From assembly GCA_946807835.1 (NCBI GenBank), contig OX327712.1, positions 15,828,001 through 15,892,000 on the forward strand: a stretch of DNA of 64,000 nt, written 5' to 3'. Positions 11,501-21,904 of this stretch are shown piece by piece (positions within the stretch are counted from its first letter, which is position 1; the number at the start of each line of letters is the position of its first letter). Both the position numbers and the translations under genes were made by a program. The notes under the pieces are model-generated. The model was not told the origin of the DNA and searched no databases. It saw only the letters and a list, made by a program, of their open reading frames with translations. Origin of the DNA: Ailanthus altissimus (Eukaryota > Streptophyta > Magnoliopsida > Sapindales > Simaroubaceae).

Positions 11501-11608
11501 AATAGCATAAGCGCTCGCTGTCCCTTGGCCGTCTTTCGGCATCAAGTTCTTGGCATTGCAGACTTCGACAATCAGCTTTCTTGTGCAAGTTTCCGCCATA
11601 GATAACAA
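8582..11608 (-). CDS. Multiple C2 domain and transmembrane region protein (MCTP14-like)
   Basis: An intronless frame of 1008 residues. The first C2 domain spans residues ~8-135 (RKLIVEVCNAKNLMPKDG, then AYAIVDFDG). A Pro/Glu/Lys/Ala-rich linker spans ~137-245. Further C2 domains lie at ~283-405, ~430-580 and ~612-745 (TTDAYVVAKYG, ILDRFNPRWNEQY). The C-terminal PRT_C region (~840-1008) has a hydrophobic segment at ~836-866 and another at ~950-980, and ends SDQIL. Length and order match plant MCTPs, closest by recollection to Arabidopsis MCTP14. Known members are anchored in the ER by the C-terminal segments, bind lipid or calcium through C2 domains, and several sit at plasmodesmata. The start may be the first Met or the one three codons on (MAETCTRKL), which fits the family better. 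Confidence 0.95.
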   Translation of the reverse strand: MLSMAETCTRKLIVEVCNAKNLMPKDGQGTASAYAIVDFDGQRRRTKTKSRDLNPEWEERLEFLVHDTESMATEILEINLYNDKKTGKRNTFLGKVKIAGSAFPKLGSESLVYYPLEKRSVFSQIKGEIGLKVFYIDEDPPAAAAPAPEAAAAEAPHPESAGAAAEDKPSESQKEEEKVEGEKKEEEKEKPKEEEKPKEEKPPEEKQNPNPTEAPPPEAAPAPTAPPAEVENPPLAHKPSNTKDKAVTESKTQELRLTDHELRSLASDRSRSAYDLVDRMPFLYVRVLKAKRASDESKSPVYAKLVIGTHSIKTKSQTDKDWDQVFAFDKEGLNSSSLEVSVWSEEKNGKEECVENCLGTVSFDLQEVPKRVPPDSPLAPQWYSLESEKSPGNDVMLAVWIGTQADEAFQEAWQSDSGGLIPETRAKVYLSPKLWYLRLTVIQTQDLQLAWGSEPKVRSPELYVKGQLGAQVFKTGRTSIGLSPASSANPTWNEDLVFVAAEPFEPFLVVTVEDVTNGCSVGHAKVQMSTIERRLDDRAEPKSRWFNLVVDEKKPYAGRIHVRVCLEGGYHVLDEAAHVTSDVRAAAKQLAKSPIGLIEVGIRGANNLLPVKTKDGTRGTTDAYVVAKYGPKWIRTRTILDRFNPRWNEQYTWDVYDPCTVLTIGVFDNGRYKRDEAGKPGKDARVGKIRIRLSALDTNRVYLNSYSLTVLLPGGAKKMGEIEIAVRFSCSSWLSLIQAYATPMLPRMHYVRPLGPAQQDILRHTAMRIVTSRLARSEPPLGQEVVQYMLDSDTHVWSMRRSKANWFRVVGCLSRAATLARWMDGIRTWVHPPTTILVHVLLVAIVLCPHLVLPTVFMYAFLIVALRFRYRQRGPLNMDPRLSYVDVVGPDELDEEFDGFPTTRPTEVVRIRYDRLRALAGRAQTLLGDIAAQGERLEALCSWRDPRATGIFVVFCLLASLVFYAVPFKVLVLGSGYYYLRHPRFRGDMPSAPVNFVRRLPSLSDQIL

Positions 11609-11812
11609 GATTCAGGATGGCAATATCCAATCTCGTTGAGCTGATTATAAAAAATTGATTAATTTGTTTTCTTTGTACAGTGAGTGAAGAGTTTAGAGAA
11701 AGCAGAGTGGAATGGAAGATAAATAAAGTGAAAGTGGTGTTGTTTCGTTTGTATGAAATGAGGATGGGGGCCAGGGCTGGAGTGTAATAAAAAGAGGGAG
11801 GCGGGGAGCGGG

Positions 11813-11857
11813 ACACGTCAGCGGGAACACGTAGATCTACTACCGTTAAGACGTGGC
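11813..11857 (-). promoter_or_regulatory. ACGT-core (G-box/ABRE-like) cluster upstream of the MCTP gene
   Basis: Three ACGT boxes in 45 bp: ACACGTCA (11813), ACACGTA (11827) and ACGTGGC (11851), about 205-250 bp upstream of the start codon. ACGTGGC is a classic ABRE/G-box core bound by bZIP factors. No convincing TATA box was found for this gene. Confidence 0.45.
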
Positions 11858-11899
11858 GTGATCTTGGGGGGCGAGATTTTTGGATGGATTAATGGGGGA

Positions 11900-12420
11900 G
11901 ACAGACAAGCAAAAAGACTAGCGTGGGTGAACCGGTGAACTGAGCAGCGTGCCTGGTGCTGAGCATTTGAGTGATAAGAGTTGGGTGAGGTTGATTTCTA
12001 AACAATAAGAGTTAGTGGAGTTATAATCAGACTCAGTTTGGTGGATATTTACAAAAATGCAATTTCCTCTTATTAAAAAAATATTGTTTATACAAATTTG
12101 ATGATCCTGAAAGTGACTGAAATAACCGTCCACTCAGTCGTGAAAATTTGAAGGGGAAACAGCAATTGCATTTTGTATGAACAAATTGCCAATGCGTTTT
12201 TGCTTTTAACCTTTTTTTTTTTTTTACCTTTTTTTAAATATAATATAATACAAAAATAAAAGTATTGGATACAAATCTGAAAACATTTTGTTTATGTCAA
12301 AACTAAAGTTAACCCATTAATTTAAAAACCTTTTACATTTACAGATGAATTTGTAATTGTCATATTTGCATTTCTTGTAAAAATGAGTCTAGCTATCTTA
12401 TAAATCTTTGAGTTTTTTTA
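11900..12420. other. Intergenic DNA
   Basis: Distal upstream DNA of the MCTP gene. It becomes AT-rich beyond ~12180 with T and A runs. No gene is seen. Confidence 0.5.
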
Positions 12421-12545
12421 ATTAAATAGACATTTTGAGTGAAGAATATTTTTATAAAATTAAAAAATAAATTTGTGAGAATAAAAAATGTGTTTGTAAA
12501 ATTTAAAATAAATAATATCTACTTGATTATTGGACTTGAATATTA
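12421..12545. repeat. Direct repeat, copy 1
   Basis: About 125 bp, repeated 283 bp downstream at 12703-12833. Shared blocks include AGTGAAGAATATTT and AATAATATCTACTTGATTATT. Probably fragments of one dispersed repeat; the family was not identified. Confidence 0.55.
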
Positions 12546-12702
12546 TAGATGGTATAAAATAAGTTCGTAATTCAATGTATAAATTAATTGACTCTCAAGA
12601 AATAAATAAAAAAAGAAAGATTGTCACATCACACATTACTTATGAAAATAGAGTATGTGATAATTTACAAGGCTTAACTAACTTATAAGGTCTAATTCCC
12701 TC

Positions 12703-12833
12703 TAACTAAATAGATTTATTTTAAGTGAAGAATATTTATGTAAAGTTTAAAAATAAATTTATAAAGATAAAGAAGGTGTGTGTTTGTGAAGTCAAAACGG
12801 ATAATATCTACTTAATTATTAGATCTAGTTAAA
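12703..12833. repeat. Direct repeat, copy 2
   Basis: Counterpart of 12421-12545, same orientation, with several substitutions and small indels. Confidence 0.55.
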
Positions 12834-13324
12834 TAATTGAAACTTTGAAGATGCAATTATGGTAATTACATAAACCGAAGAGGGCAATTAACAGAATTTG
12901 GGTTCTAATAGGAAGCGAAGAGAATATATAGATTAGAGGTCAAGATTGTCATAAAATTCAGTTCATTTTAGCTGGTAGCTCTCTGATAATCGCTTTATAT
13001 TGAAGAAAAGTAGAAAGCCACTTGCGCTTCTCTGCCAAAGTGAACGTTTCTTTGTTCTTGTGCTTCTTTGAGGTCAGTTCATATCTTATAAAAAATGATT
13101 TTTAAAATTAAAAATATGGTTCCAAGATTTTAACATGTTACAATATCAAATTTGTTAAATATCAACTGAACTCAACAACTGCTCGATCCGTGTAACATTA
13201 TTAAAATTCAACACGTGCGGCAACTGACACAAATGTTGTTTAGTGTCAATATAGTAACGTGGCCCTGACTAGATCGACTAGTATTTATCGTCAAGGTGAA
13301 TTGGTGACTCGTAATACATAACGG

Positions 13325-13740
13325 TTTCCTTTTTTTCTTTCAAAAAACAAATATTCAATTTGGGTTTAATTTTCTATAACGATGCTACGTAGATTCTGTT
13401 TCCTCGATATCATCAAATTGAAATGGGTTTATTCGGAACCTTGTTGAGTTAATAACTTGGTAATCGTTGATAGTGGAATTTCTAAAATTTTAGTTTTATG
13501 GGTTGAATTTTTTTTTTTCTTTTTGAAATACTGAATTCGATTCTTCCATATTAAGCTTTAGATGAATTCATTCGATCTGCATTGGATCTAAAAGCGATTC
13601 TGCAATCACAAATACGATTAGCTGAAAATTATGTTCGACAACGACCCTATAATACTTAAATTAACAATAAATTTATAAAAAAAATTAATGGTGGTTGAAA
13701 AATGGTAATAATGATGATAAAAGAAAATATTTTTATATTT
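13325..13740 (+). repeat. Duplicated block C (partner of 17135-17545)
   Basis: Collinear similarity with 17135-17545. Shared landmarks in order are AACGATGCTAC, TCGATATCATCAA, TTCGGAACC, GTTGAGTTAATA, CTGCAT(T)GGATCT, CAATCACAA and TAAATTAACAAT. It looks like an old local duplication. It could derive from a 5' untranslated or intron region of a lost gene, but no coding sequence is recognised. Confidence 0.65.
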
Positions 13741-14740
13741 TTTTTAAATTCTTTAAAAAATCGATCCCTTTGCATAGTCATTTAATCTTTTTTTTTTATA
13801 AGCTTTCATTAAGTTATTGAATCTTATTTAAATTCAAATATTTCTTTTATCTTTCTAACTTGAATTCAATTTAAGATTATAAGAATAGAATTTATATAAA
13901 AAAATTTGAGATGTTGCAAAATTTTCAAGAATAAAAATAATTAAAGTTTTTGAATGATATATACCTCCCCAATCTTGTACTCGACGATTGGGTGATTGCC
14001 TTAGCTTAAATAGGTGCAAAGGGCATTAGTTAACACTAAAAACTATGGACAAGTTTGAGAATGTTTTGCTGTGTACTAAGCTTTTCTCAATCAATGGACT
14101 TGAGCCTTAAGTGTCCCAGCATAGAGGGACTTTGTTTGTGAGCCTCAAATGGGATATAATTCCAAAGTTTGAGTTCGGAGTCTATTTATCATTTTAGGTC
14201 TCCCTTTAATATATTAAACTTGGGTCGGGACCCTGGGGAGAAATTGTAATAAATATTTAGATTCATTAAGCACTCATATTTGATATATATATATTGTGTT
14301 GAATTGGATTCAACATGACATGACAAAGACAATAATACTAGTTTAGTTGGACACGAATTTTATAATCATATAATGTTATATTAAGTCTTATATAAAGGTA
14401 GTGTTTGTTTTTTTTTAAAAAAATAAATTATGAACAGTATGGAATGGAGATGAATTATTGAATTTAATTGACTTATTTATATTTGTTTTTACTTATTCTT
14501 TAAAAATAAATATTAAATTATTTGTAATATCATTCTCTTTTTTATATTAAGTCAAAAAGTTAAAAAAAATTGACATTCTCTATTAAGTCAAAATTGAATT
14601 AAAATCTTAATAAATTAGAAAAATAAACAATTTAAATGACAGAATAAGTTAAATTAAATAAAATTTAGCATTAAGCTAAAAAAATAAATAGTAATAGTCT
14701 TATAAAAAATCATTTAAATCTCCCTTTAATAGTAAGGAAA
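13741..14740. other. AT-rich intergenic DNA
   Basis: No gene or clear element recognised. Short A/T runs, low complexity. Confidence 0.5.
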
Positions 14741-15660
14741 ATATATAATATTGGAGTAAAAATTTATTGAGATTTATTTATGTTCCCCTTAAGATTCCAG
14801 CCTAAACTTAATTCTCAAAAAACCTACTTCAATCATTAAAAAGACCTTTCACATGGGCATCTGAGATTCACAAAGAGAATGTCCTCAATCAAAAAGTCCT
14901 CGATCTTATAAATTCTCTGAGAAATTGATTATATAAACCCTCTGAGAGGTTGACAACATAAGTCATCCACAAGACCAAACACGTAAGCTCTCATGAGGTC
15001 GATCATATAAACCCTTCAAGAGGCCAACCATTCCTTAGAGTTGAGAGAAAAAGTGTTTATTCACCAACCAATGATTCACACTACTTAATCCCCAAAGACT
15101 TTAAAGTTAGAGGTCTTAATTCTAACAGAATTTTTCAGCCAATAGAACTATGCAATCTCAATTCAACAAAGAATCTATATGTCTTGAATTCAACTCTAGA
15201 AGGACTCTATAATTTAAATTTATAAAAAGAGGTTGGATAGTTATAAAAAAAAAAAGTGATTTTGAGGATGCATCCACTAAATTTTCCTTCTTCTTCTTCT
15301 TTCAAAGGCTTATAATAGCCTTTAAGGCTCCATTAAAGTTTCAATGCCTTCATTACAATGCCTAAAAGTTCCATTAATGTATCTATGGTTCCACTACAAC
15401 CCTTAAAGGCTTCATTAAAACCTCTAAGGATCCATTACAGCCTTAAAGGCTCCATGTTAATTTTGTAAGGGCCCTGTCACTTTGTACTCTTTATATAAAA
15501 TTATTATTCAATAGTGTACATGAGTGAACAAATTATGCTCGGTGAAGTAGATGTAGATTCACATTGTATCGGACCATTATAATTTTATCTCTGGCTATAT
15601 TTGTCTCATTTTGATTGATTTTGTATGAATTTGATGTTATAAAAGCTCAACAAATATATT
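14740..15660 (+). repeat. LTR-like remnant
   Basis: It contains imperfect repeats of a GAGAGGTTGA / CTCTGAGA type (14910-15030) and of CCTTAAAGGCTCCATTA (about 15305-15460). A TATATAAA-like box follows at ~15490. Then comes a block (15549-15590) resembling the post-TATA R/U5 region of plant retrotransposons (GTAGATGTAGATTCACATTG). No partner LTR or coding region was found, so this is a tentative solo LTR or fragment. Confidence 0.35.
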
Positions 15661-15893
15661 TTAAAAAATGATTATTTTAGCTCAACCCCTTGAGAGGTCT
15701 AATTATTATTTTTAACAAAAAATAAAATTCAACTTGTTAATTTAGAAAAATTCAAAATTAGAGGTCAACAATGTATATAGTTTAGTTCATAAATCATTTT
15801 ATCATCATTTTTTGACACAAAGTGTTGGTTAGTTTTAGTTAGGTCACTCATGATGGAATGATCTAACACAAACACTCATAACAAACATATAAT

Positions 15894-16040
15894 TTGAATG
15901 AAGAATTTATTAAGTTGAATGAACAATCTATTAACATAAATGAAGAAACCATTAACTTGAATGAATAATCTATTAATATAAATAGAGAAACCATTAATTT
16001 GAATGGACAATCCATTAACATAAATGGAGAAACCATTAAC
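15894..16040 (+). repeat. 21-bp minisatellite, seven units
   Basis: Seven uninterrupted 21-bp units. The last six alternate between a TTGAATGAACAATCTATTAAC type and an ATAAATGAAGAAACCATTAAC type, giving a 42-bp higher-order unit. Not coding in any convincing way. Confidence 0.9.
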
Positions 16041-16795
16041 AATAAAAATAGTCAAAATAATATTATGAGAATGTCTATATAAATTAACATTGTTTCATTG
16101 TGAAAAAATGTAACAAGTGTGCAAATAATTTGTACGAAGTATTAGTAAAATTATATACTTTTAAAATAAAAAATTAAAAAAGTGTGTATATGAATAAGCT
16201 GAGAGGTATTGGCTAAAAATACAAAGGTTCTTGTTATGTGAATTAAAAGAATTTTTCGCTTGTGATTGTTCTCTGACCAAAATGAAAGTAATGACACAAA
16301 TTCGTTCGATTTTTACTTCAAACTTTCGTATCAACATTTGGGTATGTTGTTATTATTTCTTATTTCCTTCACAAAGAAAAAAGACTCAAAAGAAAAAAAC
16401 TCAATAAAAACTTATTGGCATTCGTCTAAATTGAAAGCACAATCTAATCTTTGCTTCCTTACTCAAAGAAGAAGATTTAATCGCAGATAGCAAATTAATT
16501 GGGATTTCACCTAACTTAATCTCACATACCTTAGTTCAAAATGCCTAAAATAAAATCTCGATCTCCCTTCCTTAAGATAAAGAAGAAGATTCAGTCTCAG
16601 ATGGAAATTTATTAGAAGTCACATAAATTAAACTCACATATAGCTTAGTTCAAAAATCTACACGATTCTTTTGAATTAGACCCACGTATAGCTTAGTTCT
16701 GAAATCTATGTCAATAAAAGGAGTCAACTCTAATAAAGGAGACAAATTTAAATAACTTGTGGTTGATTTTAAGTAACTTTATTGTATAATATTTG
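16041..16795. other. Intergenic DNA with degenerate short repeats
   Basis: A TATAGCTTAGTTC-type motif recurs near 16640 and 16690, and an AAGAAGAAGATT motif near 16465 and 16580, suggesting a decayed tandem array. No gene is supported. Confidence 0.45.
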
Positions 16796-17130
16796 GATTA
16801 CATCTAATTACAAAGGAAGTGTTTAGTAGAATATTACATTTAACGTCAATACCAAAACAAATAAAACCAACAAATCATATTGCATTTGATTCTATGTCAT
16901 TTTTTTTTTGACCTATTTAATTATTACTAATGAGCTTTTTGGCTTGTAAGAGTGAGTATGACAAATAAGTCTGCATAATTTCTACCCGTTACCAAGCTCC
17001 TAAATTGTCGTCTTTTTTTTTTTTTAAATTAGGGTTGCTGGTTTTGACATTTTTAAAAACCTTTTAACATGGCAAACACTTTCGGTTTGGCTGTTAACAA
17101 ATTTTTTAAAACCCTGGCATATCTTTTTTG
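16796..17130 (+). repeat. Duplicated block A, first part (partner of 26557-29085)
   Basis: Matches 26557-26594 followed by 28764-29085. Shared landmarks are ATTACATCTAATTACAAA, AAATCATATTGCATTTGATT, GAGCTTT(T/C)TGGCTTGTAAGAG and AACATGGCAAACACTTTCG. This copy is continuous where the other holds a solo LTR, and so records the empty target site (AATAT once, 16830-16834). Confidence 0.85.
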
Positions 17131-17134
17131 TTTT

Positions 17135-17545
17135 AATCCTCCTCCTCAAAAGAAAAATAAATACTCAATCTGGGTTTCATTTTTAAACGATGCTACATAG
17201 ATTCTCTTTCGTCGATATCATCAATTTGATATGGTTTCATTCGGAACCCTGTTGAGTTAATATCTTGTGATTGTGGAATTTGAGAAATTGTTGGGTTTAT
17301 GAGCTGAATTTTTTATTTTATTTTATAAAATAATAAATTAGATCTTTCTAAACTAGGCTTGGATGATTTACTCGACCTGCATGGATCTGAAAGCATTTTA
17401 CAATCACAACTATAGTTAGATTACATCAGATGTTATTCTCTTCTCTAATACCTAAATTAACAATGGGTCCAAAAAAAAGAATCGTGGCGAAAAAACAAGT
17501 AAGAACAGTGATAAAAAGAAAAGTTTTTATGTTTTTTTTTTCAGA
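17135..17545 (+). repeat. Duplicated block A, second part (partner of 13325-13740)
   Basis: Collinear with 13325-13740. It abuts the 3' break of the LINE at about 17545. Confidence 0.65.
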
Positions 17546-18172
17546 AGTAGGTTTTCTTATCATTCTGTTTCGCATATCAAGTTTTAGCGCTAGCCAAACT
17601 TGTTTATCGTTCTTCTTTTTTTTCAACATGTGCATACATTTTAAACTGACTATCGCATTGTCTATAGTCAACCACCCTAGAATGAAAGCCCTCTGACTGT
17701 CACTACTTACTGTATGTAGCATTGTTTTATTTTGATTTTCTAAAACTTTGGCCCTAATCTTGTAACAACAGTTACACAAGCTGATCAACAGATAATCACT
17801 TATAAGTTGAGGATTTTTTTGTCATAGGCAACAAGGTGATTAAGGTGCTATTGAGGGGCCTCAGGGGATGTCTTGTCATTCAGTATTTGGAGGCAAGCTT
17901 GAATTACCATTGTGCCACCTTTGAACCAAATTTTTTGATGAAATGATCTAGGCATTCTAACATCACTAGGGGATTTGGTGGCGGGCATCTGAAAAAACAG
18001 CTTGATAAATTTCATCGGTGTTGTACGAGGCATCCAGCCTAGCAGTCTCGGCCCCGGACATTTTCCGGTAAACCTTGCTAGTGAATGCTTCAACATCTGC
18101 ATGGGATAGGGAGGACGAGCAGAAGAGTTTAGAAAAATAGCTATGAATAATATTGTAACTCATGTGCTTCAC
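17545..18172 (-). pseudogene. LINE ORF2 reverse transcriptase fragment
   Basis: Two frames carry it. 17966-18172 has IIHSYFSKLFCSSS and continues into a degenerate PDG..P.FHQK.W region with QACLQILND (17848-17990). 17426-17788 has SLCN..YKI.AKVL, QRAFILGWLTIDNA and ALKLDM, conserved L1 RT motifs. Sequence similarity stops just after ALKLDM, before the FADD catalytic motif, so the copy cannot encode an active RT. Confidence 0.8.
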
Positions 18173-18398
18173 TTATCCATCGATTATTAGCATCTAACAA
18201 TCCTGAGATGCAGTTTCTCGACCGTCTTTTTATGCTTGGAAATAGAAAAATTTTGTGTTTTTATCACCATGCTTAAGTCAATTAAACCGCAACCTCTAGC
18301 ACCAATAAATCTCCACTTTATAGTACAAAGACTCTAATGATTTCTCAACTACCAATACTGCTTCCAATTCACTCCGACCAGGGAATTTTGCATGGAAT

Positions 18399-18656
18399 CT
18401 AGCTCCATTTTTTTTTTCCCTCTTCAATCCGCTTCTTTAGATAGTGAAATTGGTTGATATTCCACAAATGAAGAGCTGTCCAGCATAGAGCAAAATTTTC
18501 TCGGATATCAGCAACTGAATTCTCGTTGATTAAGGGTAGCCAAATGGTATTAATAATGTCATTACATTCATTTTCATCAGCCCATACCTCTTCGAAGTGG
18601 AAGCGATGATGAAATTGAATCTGATTAGGAGACGATTCTTCCCTAATCTTCACCAA
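18399..18656 (-). pseudogene. LINE ORF2 endonuclease-RT linker
   Basis: An 85-residue segment with FHFEEVWADENECNDII, matching the RFEE.W block after the endonuclease domain in plant L1 ORF2. It is out of frame with its neighbours. Confidence 0.7.
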
Positions 18657-18659
18657 TAA

Positions 18660-19530
18660 TGGTTTGTGATTAGAACCCCATAGTGAGGTGGGAAACTATA
18701 GAGTGAGAAAATAAATTAGCCCATTCTGATGTATTGACTATTCTATCAAGCCATTCTTGCACGAACTTAGTCACCTTCTCGGCCATTTACCCAAGTAAAA
18801 TTTGAACCCCAGAAGCCCATGTCAACCAAGTGACAATAACCTAATGTACAACAAAATTAATGCATTAGGTTTATGTTCTGGGCTATGCCACCCTCATTCT
18901 CCCTAGGGCTCATTATTTCATTAAAATATCTTCCGCATAACTAAGGGAGTGATGACAGGGAACTCTGTCATGAGTCTAACGAACCACACATATTTTCATA
19001 TTGGTGTGATATTATTTACTTTAGGCCTAAGTTCTCATGATTTTGCTCTTGGGTTTTATCCAAAAGACCTCATACCAATAAAAATATGATTAACTCCTTA
19101 CAAACTAATTATCATTCCTATTTTTTTACCAATGTGGGACATTTGTTCGCTTTTCCTTAACAAATTTAAACGTCGAAGTAAAGTCTATGTATACATTTTG
19201 TACTTGAGATGACTAGAACCTTAGAAAATCATTACTTCTTTAATTGGTGTGAAGATATAATAACATTAATATGGAACCGCGAATAGGATATAAGATCAAA
19301 TGCGATGTGCTCAGACCACAACAAACATAAACCTCCACTTTTACCTATCATTTTCACTATTAACTTTCCCATAAAATCTAATTTGCTTTAGATTACTTCA
19401 ATTTGTTCTTTCCAAGATATGATTTCCATAAAGAAAACTAAATTAGGCTTAAATTCTTGAACAAATTATGCAAAATAGAAAATGTTTGGCTATCGCCAAA
19501 CCCCAAGCGTTCCAGCTTAACAAGATTCAT
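18660..19530 (-). pseudogene. LINE ORF2 start and endonuclease region
   Basis: A candidate ORF2 start is at 19528-19530 (MNLVK, then a degenerate form of the NxRGL block). A LVDMGFWGSNFTWVNG block (~18800) corresponds to the D.G..G..FTW motif of apurinic-type endonucleases, and a SHYGVLITN-like block lies near 18670. Multiple stops interrupt it. Confidence 0.65.
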
Positions 19531-20333
19531 GGCGACCAGTAGCCCACCCAATAGGAGCCGCCGATATTTCATTATATAGGTGCAGTTACGCCTAATAGAG
19601 AGGGGGAATCCTCGGCATCACAATCTAAAAATGACTCTATTAATTTCTTAAAAACTTGTTTCCCAGATTTAACATGCTTACTCTTCTTTTTCATACTCGA
19701 TACCAAAGAATTGAATTTAAGCACCTTATATGGACTCCCAAGAGATCATATAATTAACCTTTTTGCCATATTAGAAGTCAAGGCAAGACTGGTGCTTCTT
19801 CTGTTCTTAATGCTGTTTGTCAGCAAGTGGCATAACCCCTTATTACTCTCGAAAAATCTCTCTTAGAATCAGTGCCACAAATTGCTTCTAGGATATCTCC
19901 CCAGTATTCCTTTAAGGGTATTTTTGAGTACTCTAGTTATCTTAATATTTGGTTGGACTATCATGTCTTTATGCTTTTAAGGCTCAACAAGTTCCCCATT
20001 CGTCTTTAACTCAAGCCTAGTATCAGTCGAAATCAAAGGAGAATAAAAAACTATCAAGGTTTTTACCATTTCAACCATACCATCTTCCATTAAGCCAATG
20101 TGTATGCCAAATGTAGCATGACTAATAGTCAGGCTCTAAAATTCGTTCATTACTCACCCTTTTCCCTTTCAAACTTTTCTTTTGTGAATGTTCACATATA
20201 AGAACCCTAGTTTTGGTATTCTAGTCTTTAGGGTTTTTGGAAGACCCTATATGCTTGTAGATTGGTTAGCTCCTCTAAGGGGTTTTACTTGTTGGCTTAG
20301 TTATTATCGTGAAACTCCTTTTGAGGCCCCCCT

Positions 20334-21020
20334 CTATAGTTTCGTTTCTCCACTCACCTTTACTACTGGGTGTCTATCTTCTATACATATCCAATCTCTA
20401 TATCTCAACGGCTCAAAAACCCCATTGATAGAGACCCTCTTTAAACACTTCCACAAATAGTGCCTTAAGATACTATAATGGTAGTATAACTTAAGGAGTC
20501 GCTCAAATAAAAGTAGTATTGTTACCAATTCACTCCCCAATTCAACCTCAAGGCACTGTAACAACGGCTTTTAGATATCGATATTCATCTTTATTTGTAT
20601 GAAACTTCCCAACTAGTGCCCTCTATCTCCATGATCAATTTCTTCTACAATATTGACTAGCCCTTTAAGGATACCACTAATCTGCCTGTTCATGCAAGCT
20701 ATCAGTATGTGATGAAACTGAATTTAGAAAGAAACCCTATCAAAAATCATACTATGATAATTACCACTACCCCGTGGGTTTCTTTAGGATTATTAATTAA
20801 TGGCCAAAGCTTGAAGGACCGCCAGCCATAATGACTTTTTTGTCGGATTTAGATTTGAAACGAAAGACAAATAAGTTCTTAGCAACCACATCCATACCAA
20901 ATCGATCTAACACCTTCTACAACGTAGGCATTCATTGGATAAATGCATCCCTACTTATTTTTTAGGTAGAGAGAATTTTTTCTACCAAAGAACATGCCAC
21001 ATCTCCTTTGCCTGTCACAC
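20334..21020 (-). pseudogene. LINE ORF1, central part
   Basis: A VAKNLFVFRFKSKSDKKVI segment (~20820-20910) matches the DUF4283 RNA-binding-like region of plant L1 ORF1. A HILIACMNRQI / VEEIDHGDR block (~20620-20710) follows. A degenerate zinc knuckle near 20470 (YHYSILRHYLWKC) has lost most cysteines. Stops are present between segments. The right end is the copia element 2 insertion. Confidence 0.75.
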
Positions 21021-21452
21021 AAAGAATTTCATATTGTGCTTGGTGATTGAGATTTTCCAGGAAAAGGTCCAAACAACGTGTGTACAAAGAGAGAGACTAA
21101 GAAAGAACTGATGAAATTATATGTGACTTTTTATTAACGATTTGTTGTACACTTGAAATGATATATCAGCCCTATTTATATAGTGATTCATATAAACAGA
21201 AAGAGTGAAATATAATTTGTTAGGAATGGTATGAAAATTCTTAACTCTAACTAACTCAGTAACAAATTAAAAAATATCTTAACAACTTCAGCTGAGGTGT
21301 CACAAGCTAATTCATCATATGCTTGCATACAGTGAAAGCTTATTTGGACCTATATTGAGCTGACATGTAGATGAACTACATTGCTGAACTGGCACATGAT
21401 AGTAATAATAGCAAAAGTTATTGAATTCTTTCTTCTACTATTATTTTTTCCT
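21021..21452 (-). repeat. Copia element 2, 3' LTR
   Basis: About 432 bp, aligned throughout with 25908-26338. The plus-strand left end is AAAGAATTT, not the usual TG. Confidence 0.8.
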
Positions 21453-21904
21453 CCCCCCACCCAAGCTTAACTATTTAGAATGAACATTAAGCTTGTGTGT
21501 TTGATCTTGAAATCGTGCAATGGGTAAAGCCTTGGTAAAAATATCAGTTAATTAGGAAGCTATAAGCACATATCTGACATCCATATCTCTATTCAGCACT
21601 TTGTCTCTAATAAAGTGTATATCCACTTCTATATGCTTGGTTCTATTATAGAAAACAGAGTTAGCAGCTAAAGAAGCTGCTAACTGATTGTCACACTATA
21701 TAATGGGAACTAAGGCTTGTGAGAGTTGAAGTTCTAAGAATAAGGACTGAAGCCAAGCTAATTCTATAGTAACATTAGCTAGTGCCCTATATTCTCGGCT
21801 CTGTGCTTGATCTGGACACCACACTTTATTTTTTAGAACTTCAAGAGACTAAGTTACCTGCAAAGAACATACAATAGCCACCATATAATTTTCTATCATC
21901 TGAA

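Noticed and set aside
10898..11605. 235-residue plus-strand frame, Arg/Phe/Leu-rich
   Set aside because: It lies antisense over the N-terminal part of the MCTP gene and owes its composition to the Glu/Lys/Pro-rich linker; no domain.
12900..13330. Promoter and first exon of a host gene
   Set aside because: A TATATAG motif and leader-like sequence are present, but no coding exon could be found downstream.
15894..16040. CRISPR array
   Set aside because: Units are contiguous with no unique spacers; eukaryotic context; a minisatellite explains it.
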